A stretch of 64,000 nt of DNA, from the NCBI GenBank assembly GCA_963575745.1, contig CAUYUJ010020760.1:456731-520730 (forward strand), written 5' to 3'. The DNA comes from Prorocentrum cordatum. Taxonomy: Eukaryota > Sar > Dinophyceae > Prorocentrales > Prorocentraceae. The notes beneath the pieces are model-generated. The model was given only the letters and a program-made list of their open reading frames with translations. It was not told the origin of the DNA and did no database searches. The translations under genes and the position numbers were made by a program. Position 1 is the first letter of the stretch. The number at the start of each line of letters is the position of its first letter. Of the stretch, positions 46,101 through 54,174 are shown piece after piece.

Positions 46101-48042
46101 CTCCCGAACTGGAGCCCGCTCCTCCTGAAGGAGCCGCCGCGCCGAAGCCCGGTGCTACCGGCTGGCTCTCTCGCAGGCGCGCCGCCGTGGCTGCCGCGGC
46201 TGGCGCTGCTGCCGAGCGGGTCGCGGCCGGCGCGGCCGATGCCGCTGCCGCCGCTGCCACCGGCTCGGTGATCCTCCGAGCCGTCTTCGGCGGAGGGGTC
46301 CCTGCCGCGGCCGATGCCGCCGGTCGGACTCTGGCCTCTTGGCCCTGCCTCCGCTCTCGATACTGGCCGGTCCTCTCCCGGCCTGCCTCCTCCGCGTCCA
46401 GCGCTTCGAAGATCCTCTTGCTGCACGCCGCGCTGTGCGCGTGGCCAGCCAGCGCCCGGCCGTGCCGAGCGATCGAGAAGCACCCTGGGCATCCCGGCGT
46501 TGCGCCCAGCCGCTCGATGTCCGCCTTGAGGACGTACATCCTCCTCGGCGCCTGCGGCTGCGGCGACACCACCACAATTGGTGACGGACCGACCTCTCCA
46601 GGTCCGACGATAGCCCGCGGCGCGCTTGCCGCACGCGGAGCCACGTCCCACGGCAGGCCCTTCAGGCCATCCCAGCCCGCCGTGATCCACTTCTCGCTCT
46701 GCGGCAGGCTGCGGAAGCCGACCGCCTTCTTCACGCCGTCGCTCATGATGACCATCATCGAGCCGTCGCGCGGGTGGTGGCCGATGTAGCGAGCCTCCAC
46801 CATCTGCTCCTCCAGCGCGTTTTTCCTCACGCGTTCCCCGGCGAACCGCGCCATCAAGCGTTCGCCGAAGAGCGGGACCGGCTTCCTCCACTGCCGTCCC
46901 GTGAGCCGCTGAAGAGCGGTCTTGCCGTCCTGGCCGCGCCGGTATCGGTTGATTACCGATGCGGCGTGCTCCGGCAGGTGCGCTAGCACCGGGTGCTTGT
47001 CCTCCACCTTGACGCCCAGCCTGGACTCCAGGTCCATCTTGAGCGCCCGCGCCTGCTTCTTGATCTCGCGCACCGCGACCTCGATCTCCCCATTGGCCTG
47101 ATGATCGGCCGGCGCTGACTCCTGGGGAATGGCCTCGAGGCCAGGAACCTCCTCCACCGCGCGCCTCTTGACCAGCTGGATCGCTGGCTCGCCGTCGGAC
47201 TTGTTGACGATCTTCCTGTAGCCCAGGATCCGCAAGAAGCGTGCGAAGAACTTGATGGCGTAGGCGTCGTCGCCCTTCTTCTCCACGAATGTCGCCGCCA
47301 TCATCTTCGAGCGCCGATCCCTAAGGACCAGCATCGGCATGGTGTCCGCGTCGTCCTGGCCCATGAAGGCGTAGTCGGACGAGACCGCCGGCACCGCTGT
47401 CTCGTCGTCCTCCGGTGCGCGGAGATGCGGCTGGCCTTGGCCCTTTGCCGCAATGCGCACGCGACGCCAGCTGCGGTAAGTCGCGTGTCCCATCGCCTCG
47501 TGTTCGGCGATCTCCCTCTGAGAGGGCTCATGAGGTGCCTTCAGCACTCTCGGGCGAGCCTCCTCCTCGCCCTCGTCGGCCTGCTGTCCGTCAGGAGCAG
47601 CTGGCAAAGCGTCGGCCGCAGCAGCTGCCGCTGGCTGAAAACCCGGCGGTCTCACGTCGGAAGGTCCCGACCCCGCCGCTGCCGCCCCCGCAGCCGATGC
47701 CGCCGGGGGCCGTGGTATTAAGTCCTCCAGTGGGCTTACGCCGAGGGCTGCCTCCTGGGGACTGTCTTCTCGAGGATCTCCAGCAGCTCCTCCTTCGACT
47801 TGCCGCTGAGGAGCTCCACCAGCTCGGACTTCGACTTCGCCGAAAGTCCCTCCTCGAGAGGAGCAACCGAGCCATGTTGGCCCTTCTTGAGGTAGAAGTT
47901 GTAGACGCCCTGCTCGCGATAGACCGGCAGCATCTGGTGCTTCGCCGCCTTCGCCTCCTTCTCGAGCATGCCTACCACGCGCTTGCCGATTGGGCTCTTC
48001 TCGTGGAATATCCAGCCGCCATTGCGGCCCAGGAATGAACAC
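43195..48042 (-). CDS. pol: Pol polyprotein: integrase, methyltransferase-like, RT, RNase H
   Basis: Frame of 1,615 codons. The first ~90 codons overlap the end of Gag in another frame and are probably not translated as such. Integrase: GHATYRSW at ~190, D223 (SSDYAFM), D283 (NKSDGEPA), E319 (QANGEIEV), giving D-x35-E. Middle: a class-I methyltransferase-like block with EVHSPHRFSARAAEF, TGSPPCEKFSLL (C858), YFLHEHPWSARSW. RT: GFFDISRAHF (D1187), LLKSWYGTQDASKIW, LLGHGDDFAVL (D1272, D1273). RNase H: YVDSDHAG (D1459), SSGESEYYA (E1500), ASDSSAARG (D1534) and VADVLTK. All RT and RNase H catalytic residues are present. Integrase is odd: the C-x2-C of its zinc finger is R193-x2-R196. Gag and Pol are related by a -1 shift. 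I see no canonical slippery heptamer. Confidence 0.95.
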   Translation of the reverse strand: MFIPGPQWRLDIPREEPNRQARGRHAREGGEGGEAPDAAGLSRAGRLQLLPQEGPTWLGCSSRGGTFGEVEVRAGGAPQRQVEGGAAGDPREDSPQEAALGVSPLEDLIPRPPAASAAGAAAAGSGPSDVRPPGFQPAAAAAADALPAAPDGQQADEGEEEARPRVLKAPHEPSQREIAEHEAMGHATYRSWRRVRIAAKGQGQPHLRAPEDDETAVPAVSSDYAFMGQDDADTMPMLVLRDRRSKMMAATFVEKKGDDAYAIKFFARFLRILGYRKIVNKSDGEPAIQLVKRRAVEEVPGLEAIPQESAPADHQANGEIEVAVREIKKQARALKMDLESRLGVKVEDKHPVLAHLPEHAASVINRYRRGQDGKTALQRLTGRQWRKPVPLFGERLMARFAGERVRKNALEEQMVEARYIGHHPRDGSMMVIMSDGVKKAVGFRSLPQSEKWITAGWDGLKGLPWDVAPRAASAPRAIVGPGEVGPSPIVVVSPQPQAPRRMYVLKADIERLGATPGCPGCFSIARHGRALAGHAHSAACSKRIFEALDAEEAGRERTGQYRERRQGQEARVRPAASAAAGTPPPKTARRITEPVAAAAAASAAPAATRSAAAPAAAATAARLRESQPVAPGFGAAAPSGGAGSSSGAARAAEAAADVDMTAARSRLKRSAEVAPDDVPEALERGDPQPADALVPVDMEDLAAQPAPAEGPQLPAGVAVVWNASEGRHMRVLALDVASIELVELGVLTRAKAELLPLVREQVSGHWASAGVDIADEEVDSIALSALQLGAVDVAEVHSPHRFSARAAEFQLRPGFAADLEELKEDGAPWDLRRPEDVKELEKQQERMDPILLTGSPPCEKFSLLRGLSAKFRTDEQEAAEMEEARHHLKVAVDAYWRQLRKPGRYFLHEHPWSARSWNEDIVKELVAHPGVFTVKGPMCRWGMKLTNPRNGQEEFVRKETGWVTNHPGLARRLQGTCSNVDGRAEWHRHITLVGGIARFAKVYPPKLVEAVLEELKDTLNDVGELSTAQAQQSGPVPVDAAVPPGDWTSYWDDVNGGYLEAGLVAQARAVEREWVKKQELIEIVPRSQAFAETGRPPIPLKWVDTNKGDAERPNYRSRLVVKEIKAKKRPDEQLEASEVFSAMPPLEAMRSLVSLMVTWTREPPLHIQESLRKKGRKPGNFKIGFFDISRAHFYGKAQRRIFVELEEESRKEYGEDKCGLLLKSWYGTQDASKIWQGDYTELLEENGYKAGVSCPAVFYKEVDETRLLGHGDDFAVLAQQQDIDSFEATLGKKYEFKKTANLGFDEGDDKQAVFLNRVIEVSAGVPPGGGRPCRHAMIEPDKRHAEIVIDELGLSKANGVDTPTEKRSADKQMMDAKSAALGAAEASRFRSLTMRVAYLSQDRLDLAEASKTLARSMQTPTEASWLMLKRVGRYLKRHPSTVTVFTEQKTFDKIRVYVDSDHAGCAVTRKSTGGFVAMLGHHVVKHGSNLQSTVSLSSGESEYYALVKGGSVGLGLHSLFADWGLDLKVELASDSSAARGHVQRRGLGKMRHVQSRYLWIQERVGKGDLSIAAVPGKNNVADVLTKSVGGSLLRRHMATLNIWDRAPSSNQKDIK
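45150..45760 (-). other. Methyltransferase-like domain inside Pol
   Basis: About 200 residues between integrase and RT. The block TGSPPCEKFSLL has the PPC of motif IV of cytosine-5 DNA methyltransferases, with the catalytic cysteine at 45,469-45,471. It is preceded by VAEVHSPHRFSARAAEF, which has the spacing of motif I/II (normally V..LFSG.GG), and followed by YFLHEHP in place of motif VI (ENV). No GxG loop is visible, so cofactor binding, and therefore activity, is doubtful. Similar inserts occur in other protist copia elements as far as I recall. The methyltransferase identity is inference from motifs only. Confidence 0.55.
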
Positions 48043-49682
48043 TGTCCAGCTCCTGCTGCCTGCCCCACCGAGATCAACGGCTTGTGCACGTTCGTCACGC
48101 GTCCCTTGAGCGCTCGTAGCACTCCGTACTCGTCCTCCGCCTTGAGCTGCAAGCTGCCCTCGTCCGGGACGAGCTCACCGCTGGCCGTGCGATACGTGCT
48201 GCCGTTGCCCTTCATTCCCGTCGGCGGCGCGAAGCTCCGAGGGAATGCTGAGATAGCTGCGCCGCTGTCCCAGTTGAACTTCATCCAGTCGTCCTGCGCG
48301 AAGGGAGAGAGATCGACCGCCGCTACGCCGCGGCCGCTGCCGCTGGCGAGCTCCAGGCAGTCCAGGCTGCCCATGTCCAGAGCGGCGACCTCCGCTTCAG
48401 GCTCCTCCTCCAGGCTGCCTGCAGCCTTGCCGCCGGCCTTGCCGCCGCGGCTACCGGCTTTACCACCAGCGCTTGCCCCCGTTGCGGATCCAGTTCCAGC
48501 CCTCGAACTCGATCCCTGCTCTTTCTTCCAGCAGTCGGATGCCTTGTGGCCCCATCTCTCGCAGTTCCGACAGTAGCCGTCGAAGCGCCCGCTGGTGTAT
48601 CGAGGTGCCGTGTGCCCTGAACCACGGCCCGAACCCGTCGGGGATGTGCGGGAGCCTGAGTATGATCCGTTCGTCGATTTGCTCTTCCCCTTCGGCTCCT
48701 GAGTCTTGCCTTTCCCTTTGCTCTTGCCGTCCTTGCCCTTGCCTTTGCCTTTGCCCTTCGGGGCTCCGAATGACCCGACGTCCATGTCGTCCGGATGATG
48801 CGCCCGCGCACGGATCGATGGCTCCTTGATCTTCACGCCGGTCCGAGCCTCCACGATCGTCATCACCTCGTTCAGACTGTCCTGGAACGTTTCGAGCCGA
48901 TGCTTGTTGAGGACGAGGTGGTTCTCGATGTCCTGAGGCACGAGCATCTCGAGAGCCGCCATCTTGATATCCTCCGGCAGCTCGGCTAGACCATCTTCTC
49001 CTTGGCGGCGTTCGTACCTGCCTATCTGCTGGATCCACTTCTCTAAGGCGGATCCCAGCTCGTCCGCGCTGCACTTCGGAGGCGAGATGATCGACCTCAG
49101 GATCAGCCTCTTCCTCGGACCTGTCGTCGGATCCCACCTGCGGTGGAGCTTCCGCCAGGCTTCGAGACCGTTCCCATCGGGAGCGCCCGTCACGAGGTCG
49201 TTGCTCTCGCTCCCGTCCGCCGTCGTGCTGATCAGCGCCGCGTACAGCTGGTTGACCTTTGTCTCCAGCTCTGGCACTCCGTCGTGCGCCGCCTGAGCCC
49301 CCGCGATTGTCACGGGGCGTTCGGCTTCTGCAGCCCACCGAAGAACGGGACGAAAACTCTCTCCGTACACGCCGATCACGTAGTTCTCCATTTTGCGATT
49401 CCAAGCGCCGAACTTCTCTTGATCGTCGCCCATCGTCGTGGGCTTGCCGATCCCCTTCGTGTCGACGAGACCGTGAGCGGCTGGGCCCATACTCGACGCG
49501 CCCCGGATCTGCTCGCCCATCCGCTCGATCGCCTGCGGGATTGCCGCGAGGCCTCCTGCCACCTGCTGCTGAAGCCGCTGATTCTCGCTCTCCAGCCTCC
49601 TCATCTCGTCGGCGGCCTGGCCTATTTGAGCCGCGAACTCCTGCCTCAGCAGTTCGAACTGCTGCCGAACCTGCTCGTCCAT
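47736..49682 (-). CDS. gag: Gag polyprotein with zinc knuckle and aspartic protease motif
   Basis: 648 codons. The N-terminus is a coiled coil (MDEQVRQQFELLRQEFAAQ, EMRRLESENQRLQQQ). Then the Gag body with GAWNRKMENYVIGVY and EAWRKLHRRWDP (copia Gag-type), a lysine/glycine-rich linker, the CCHC zinc knuckle C371-x2-C374-x4-H379-x4-C384 (YCRNCERWGHKASDC), and an aspartic protease signature FNWDSGAAISAF (D472). After that GRVTNVHKPLISVGQAAGAG and VYNFYLKKG form the pre-integrase region. It would assemble the RNA-packaging particle and cleave the polyprotein. The ATG at 49,682 is the first in this frame. The preceding ORF0 is offset by one base, so the native N-terminus may be longer. Confidence 0.92.
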   Translation of the reverse strand: MDEQVRQQFELLRQEFAAQIGQAADEMRRLESENQRLQQQVAGGLAAIPQAIERMGEQIRGASSMGPAAHGLVDTKGIGKPTTMGDDQEKFGAWNRKMENYVIGVYGESFRPVLRWAAEAERPVTIAGAQAAHDGVPELETKVNQLYAALISTTADGSESNDLVTGAPDGNGLEAWRKLHRRWDPTTGPRKRLILRSIISPPKCSADELGSALEKWIQQIGRYERRQGEDGLAELPEDIKMAALEMLVPQDIENHLVLNKHRLETFQDSLNEVMTIVEARTGVKIKEPSIRARAHHPDDMDVGSFGAPKGKGKGKGKDGKSKGKGKTQEPKGKSKSTNGSYSGSRTSPTGSGRGSGHTAPRYTSGRFDGYCRNCERWGHKASDCWKKEQGSSSRAGTGSATGASAGGKAGSRGGKAGGKAAGSLEEEPEAEVAALDMGSLDCLELASGSGRGVAAVDLSPFAQDDWMKFNWDSGAAISAFPRSFAPPTGMKGNGSTYRTASGELVPDEGSLQLKAEDEYGVLRALKGRVTNVHKPLISVGQAAGAGQCSFLGRNGGWIFHEKSPIGKRVVGMLEKEAKAAKHQMLPVYREQGVYNFYLKKGQHGSVAPLEEGLSAKSKSELVELLSGKSKEELLEILEKTVPRRQPSA

Positions 49683-50148
49683 GCTTGACAGCGTGTCTCT
49701 CGGCGAGCTCCTCCCGGCTCTCTGCTATCTCCTGCCTCGTACGCTCGAGGTCCGTGATCCTGCCGAGGACTTCCTTCTGCGCTCTCTCGACGACGTCTGA
49801 TGAGTTCTCCGAAGGATGGTCCTCGATGTGCGCGAGGTCACTGAGCTTGTTGCCAGTCTCCCTCAGGTCGTGCTTGTACTGGAGTACCCTGCGCCTGGTC
49901 TCGATCGCCGCCTCACTCCGCTTGCCGCGCCTGCGGCCGCCTTTCCCGGCCCCTGCCGGTCGCTCGGTCGCTGCCGAGCTTGCCGCGATCGATGCCGCCC
50001 TCTTCCAGCCTCGAGCCTCCTGCCGGCTCGCCGTGGCGCCCGCGGCCGCGGCGCGCCGAGGCCTGGGTGGGGTCGGCAGCAGTGAGTGGCCAGCTCACGC
50101 TACCATGATGAGATAATATGCCGATGTACTGCAATATCTCCTTTTCAT
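49683..50148 (-). CDS. Upstream frame ORF0 in the leader, interrupted by TGA
   Basis: An ATG follows the spliced-leader match directly (50,148-50,146) and reads MKRRYCSTSAYYLIMVA before a TGA at 50,097-50,095, inside the primer-binding region. The same frame then stays open for 137 codons to the Gag start and encodes plausible coiled coil: ETRRRVLQYKHDLRETGNKL and RAQKEVLGRITDLERTRQEI. Gag begins one base out of phase. The coding character suggests that the Gag N-terminus once began at the leader-adjacent ATG. In this copy the TGA and the frame change would block it. Status as translated product unproven. Confidence 0.45.
50093..50105 (-). promoter_or_regulatory. Primer-binding site
   Basis: In element orientation tggtagcgtgagc abuts the 5' LTR. 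It starts TGG, the complement of a tRNA CCA end. tggtagc matches the start of initiator-Met tRNA complements used by many copia elements. The remaining bases do not obviously match. Confidence 0.7.
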
Positions 50149-50189
50149 CTTGAGCCAAAATAGGCGCACAGAGGAGGGTGTCAGAATCA
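50106..50189 (-). repeat. 5' LTR, 84 bp
   Basis: Identical to the 3' LTR. Carries attttggctcaag (element orientation) at 50,161-50,149, the last 13 bases of the dinoflagellate spliced leader, preceded by gcct and followed at once by atg. Confidence 0.95.
50149..50161 (-). promoter_or_regulatory. Embedded spliced-leader tail in the 5' LTR
   Basis: attttggctcaag equals the 3' 13 bases of the conserved 22-base dinoflagellate SL, including its Sm-like attttgg and terminal AG. With one extra T the match extends to gcc upstream. The same word sits in the 3' LTR at 42,956-42,968. The terminal AG could again act as a trans-splice acceptor. Confidence 0.8.
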
Positions 50190-50375
50190 AAACCTACAAA
50201 CCCACAAACACACAACACACAAACACACAATCACAGAAACACACAGGCACCCAAACACACACAAACACACACAAACACACAACACGCAAACACAAAACGC
50301 ACAACCACACAAACACAAACACAAGCACAAACACACACACAACCACACAACCACACCACATACACACACTACGCA
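50190..50375. repeat. CA/CAAACACA minisatellite, right part
   Basis: Continuation of the 42.3-42.9 kb tract. Its first five bases (aaacc, 50,190-50,194) are the right target duplication. Confidence 0.95.
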
Positions 50376-51320
50376 GTGCTGGCAACGTTCTGTCAATTTG
50401 CGTTGGTTTTTGATGGGGATGGTGTGGGGGTCGGCATATTGGGAGATGTGTGCTGTGAGGTGCGCTGGCGCACCTAGCGCACTTTGCGCGCGACGCGCAT
50501 GTGGCGCACCTGGCGCGTGACGCTCCTGGCACGCGTGGCCTCCTTCGCGGGCGTCGCGCACCTGGCTGGCGTCTGCGTTGCTTTCCTATGGTTGCCGATG
50601 GCGGCCCTTGCCTGTGATGAGACTCGTTTGCTCATACTGTTAGTGAGAGGGCGGGTGGGAGTAGCGAGACGGCTTGCGGTGTTCACGCTGGAACCTTGAT
50701 CACTGCTCCCTATCAATACACACCCCCTCCCCCACCCAACTGCCATCCCGTACCCATGACCACCGGTGCGCGTGGGGCGCCTGGCACGCGTGGCTCAACT
50801 GGCACGCGTGGCGCACCTCGCCTCAGCGTGGCGCACCTCGGGTCTATATTGGTTCGCAGCAGCTGTCTATCCAAAGACGACCGCTGAATACGTTTAGACT
50901 TGGGTACTGCTGATATGTTGGGAGGGCGGGTGGGAGTGAACTAAACAGTTTGCGTGTGAGAGAGGTGTCTTTTCATGTATTTTTGGGAGGGACGGCGGGG
51001 GTGCCCTCGTACACTGCTTGCTGCGGGCAAGCCCATCCCTCTCAACAGAAGGTGCAATGTACAATTTGCCTGCAAATCTGGAGCATGCACGCCGGCTCCG
51101 CGACCACTTTGCATTGGTTTTTGACAGGGGCGCATGGGCCCCACCAGGATACCTGGCGCACCTGTAGCCCGTGGCGTACATGGCATGCGTGGCGCTCCTA
51201 GGCGATATGCTGAGACTCGGGTGCCACTGATGCGTTGGGAAGGCGGGTGGTAGTGAGCGAGACAGCTTGTGCCTTGTGGGCGCGAGGTATCTTGCACCCT
51301 CCCCCTATCCCCATACCCCG
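50376..51320. repeat. Degenerate tandem repeat, unit about 270-320 bp, 3 copies
   Basis: gggagggcgggtgggag-type words at 50,646, 50,920 and 51,237, each preceded by a gcgcacctggcgcgtg-like block. ttggtttttgatgg at 50,402 and ttggtttttgacag at 51,115 mark equivalent positions. No gene. Confidence 0.7.
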
Positions 51321-51689
51321 GGTCTGGAAGGAGCCTACGGGTTAGAGCGCGCACGATGGCTTAAGATGGCCCCATATACAGTCGTGCATCTGGAAGAACA
51401 CCCAACAAGGCACCCAAGGGCTTTTCTGGCCACGGCTAAATCATGAATAGGCTCCGGGACCTGTATCTAAAGAGCGGTGAGAAAAATCATAGACCCTCCT
51501 GGGCCCGAAATGGTTCATATTTCATCGTCTTCGCTTTAGCCCTGGGTATCCTCAATTTGGTCACGACATGGCTCACTCAATCTGTGAAATCTATGCCTCC
51601 AAGAGGTCCCAAAACGTTTCCAAGTGGCTACGGAGCCTCCCAAGGATGCCCCGACAGGCCCACCTCCTTCAAACACCTGAGGAACACAC

Positions 51690-51705
51690 GCACAAACGCA
51701 TGTGT

Positions 51706-51736
<31 letters not shown>

Positions 51737-51737
51737 C
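51690..51737. repeat. (TG)n microsatellite
   Basis: tgtgtg run with one tatg and a gcgcg end. Confidence 0.95.
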
Positions 51738-51749
51738 GCGTTCTCACCT

Positions 51750-52330
51750 TTTCGTATCCAATGGGCACTGGAGGCCCCAAGATCGCTTAACAAATTCTTG
51801 AGAGGGGCCTTGAAACAGTACGACCCCAAGAGCGCGCCCGAAGACGGCTTGAACATGCGATGTTTCGACATCCGAAGCGGGGGGGGGCGCAATGAAGCCC
51901 CCTTCTTCGATCGATGTCCTCCAAGATGGCCCTAAGAGGGGACCCAGAGAGCCCCAAGAGCGCCTTTGGGGCCGCCAGGAAGGCTCGAAGACAGCTCCAC
52001 TTTGGCTCCAAGACTCCTCCAAGTTGCTCTGAGAGATCACCATTGTTGTCCTCCTTGCTCCGCTGGATGCTTATCTACGTCCTTTCTTTCGACAAGATGC
52101 ATGGGCATCGTTTCTGTATTTGCTTTTTGGGATGCGCGAATCATCAAGAATTCCCAAGGCGGGGCCTGCGAAGCCTCCAAGACAACCCAATGTGGGTCCA
52201 AAACGGCTCCAAGACCCGACTCGGCGATCCCAAGATGGCTCCAACGGGTCGCTCCGGTAGGGCTCGGTAGAACCACCACGCCGAAATATGTACGGCCTCA
52301 AGACGCCCAAAAGGCTCCCAAAAGGCCCCA
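51750..52330. repeat. CCCAAGA array (family C), copy 8
   Basis: Loose array. Contains the lead-in cttcttcgatcgatgtcctc (51,900) shared with 16,750 and 27,710, then ccaagatggccctaagaggg units. Confidence 0.6.
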
Positions 52331-52590
52331 GGAAGGGCTCCGGGTCCCGCGCCAGTTCACCCAGGGCATCGAACAAGAGCTGGTCTTATAGAGTGCGGAA
52401 GGCGGAATAGCCATCCTCATAACAAGCACCCCTACAAGCGAAGCCCTGCAGTAAACGCACCTGGGGAAGGAATCGAGCAAGGCAGGACTGTTCAGTAACC
52501 GCCCAGGACGGCGTAGAAAACGCCAATGATGGGGGGATGGCGTGTTCTTTCCTCCCTTGATCTTTTAACCGGGGCAATGCGCAACACAGC

Positions 52591-52722
52591 TGCGTAGACA
52601 TAAATTTTCGGAGGTCCGCGCGCATTTATTGGATCGGCGCAGGCCCCCCCGTCGGCGCCTCTGGCGCCGATCCGAGCAAGCCGGGCGGAACTGAACATCT
52701 ACAGTGCGGGCGCGGCCGCAAG
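52591..52722. mobile_element. Fold-back element, family F copy 2
   Basis: Left arm aaattttcggaggtccgcgc, then attggatcggcgc. Right arm inverted (ggcgccgatccgagcaagcc). Matches 2,505-2,668. Confidence 0.6.
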
Positions 52723-52724
52723 AA

Positions 52725-53220
52725 ACCCTCGCAGGAAGCTCAACCCTGAGAACCCGTGCGCGAGGTGCACCCGAGGGGGACACCTGGAGCACCCTGAAGG
52801 CAGCCGCTCCTCCCTCGGCTGCGGGAAGCCACCGCGCAGCGCGCGGAGCGAAGAAACCCAGGATACCCTGACGAAAGGCAGATGGTTTCTTGACGCGCGC
52901 CCCCCACTGTACACCCTGCGAAATGCTTAAGAAATCATGGGTTAAGAAATTCATAGTCTCAGAACTTGAATAACAATCCAACGTTTATATTATAATCTTA
53001 GGATTTGCATTGAAACGTTAAGAACAATCGAGACTCTGGCCGAAAACTTAAGTTTTCTTAAGCATCGCCTAAGGTGTATGTTTGCCCCCGCTGTGCTGCT
53101 GCGCTGGCGCGGAGGCGGTGCTTGGCCCCCGCGGCCTGGGCCTCGCCCGATGTCGGCTCCGAAGCTGCGCGCGTGGAGGCGTGGCGGTGTGGACACGTCC
53201 CCTCCCCCAAAAAGAGCGGC
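52725..53220. other. No recognisable gene
   Basis: Includes an AT-rich patch with gcttaagaaat and ttaagaaattc repeats and a palindromic aacttaagtt near 53,047. No gene seen. Confidence 0.35.
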
Positions 53221-53224
53221 CGCA

Positions 53225-53560
53225 GTTCTACAGGTACAGAAGGGCGTCCCTCCTCCTCGTCCTCCTCCCTCTTCTTCCGTTGCCCCCTGCCGTTCGCCTT
53301 TCGCCCCCCCCCCCCCCCCCCCTCTCCCGCTCCAGGTCTTCTTCTTCGAACGTCGGGCAAGGCCCCACTTCCCCTCTCCTCGTCGTCCTCGCCCCGCAAT
53401 TCCACCTCCGAGCCAGGAGGCGGGTCCCGCTTTCCGCTCCTCCTCCTCCTCGTCGTCGTCCTACCGTCCTCCTCATTCTGAAACCTCCTCGTCGTGCCCT
53501 CCTCCCCCTTCTCCCTCCTTCTCCCCCCCGTTCCCCCTGAAACGAAGAGCGCTTGCCCCG
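53225..53560. repeat. Pyrimidine-rich CCT/TTC tract
   Basis: Irregular cctcctc, ttctcc and C-run sequence including 20 C at 53,306-53,325. Confidence 0.8.
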
Positions 53561-53916
53561 GTTGCCAAAAAGGGGGCATCAACTTTCACCCAGAGCCGTT
53601 TCTTCGCCTTCCTGGGGCCCTGGAAGGGCTCCGAGGGGCCGAAAACGGTCCACGGGACCGAAAACCGCGGGGAACATCCATGAGTCCTTTCCCCGAGAAC
53701 CCCCCTCTCTCATGGCGACCCCCCTCTCCTCCTCCGCCCCGTCCTCGCACTCCCCCCTCATCCTCGTCCATCCTCCCCCGCCTCCTTCTCGCCCCCCCTC
53801 TCCTCCTCGCCGTCCCCCCCCGCTCCGCCCCTCCCCCTCGGCGACGACGACGGCGACCGCGCCGACCTACCTGGCCGACCGACCGACCGACCGACTGAAA
53901 GAGAAAGAACCGACCG

Positions 53917-53985
53917 TCGACGACGACGACGACGACGACGCTAACGACGCTAACGACGACGACGACGACGGCCACGACGACAACG
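53917..53985. repeat. (GAC)n microsatellite
   Basis: gacgac triplets with gctaac interruptions. Preceded by a short (CGAC)n run (53,875-53,895). Confidence 0.93.
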
Positions 53986-54174
53986 CCCTGGGCAGGCGGC
54001 GTGGGCGCGCGACGCCTCACGTCTCAAAGGGCACCACGCGCGAGGTCGTGCCGCGCGGTGTGCCTCCCCGGGCCCGGCGCGCGCGCCGCTCGCAGGGGCA
54101 CCCTTCGGGCTCGGCGGCCGTGCCGCCCGCGGCGGCGGATGGGGAGAACTGCGAGGCGGCACGCCCTCGGAGGT

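Larger units (their letters stand above)
42913..50189 (-). mobile_element. Complete Ty1/copia LTR retrotransposon (7,277 bp)
   Basis: Both ends are an identical 84-base sequence beginning TG and ending CA, flanked by the 5-base duplication AAACC. In element (minus) orientation the order is 5' LTR, PBS, ORF0 leader, Gag with zinc knuckle and protease, Pol with integrase, methyltransferase-like domain, RT and RNase H, purine tract, 3' LTR. Integrase before RT defines copia. Identical LTRs and mostly open frames indicate a recent insertion. Oddities: very short LTRs, a spliced-leader tail inside the LTR, a captured methyltransferase-like domain, loss of both zinc-finger cysteines of integrase, and a TGA in the leader frame. 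Confidence 0.95.

Noticed and set aside
49259-50116. 285-codon plus-strand frame opposite Gag
   Set aside because: Mirror of Gag/ORF0 in GC-rich DNA. No domain, and the minus strand has clear Gag and coiled-coil content.
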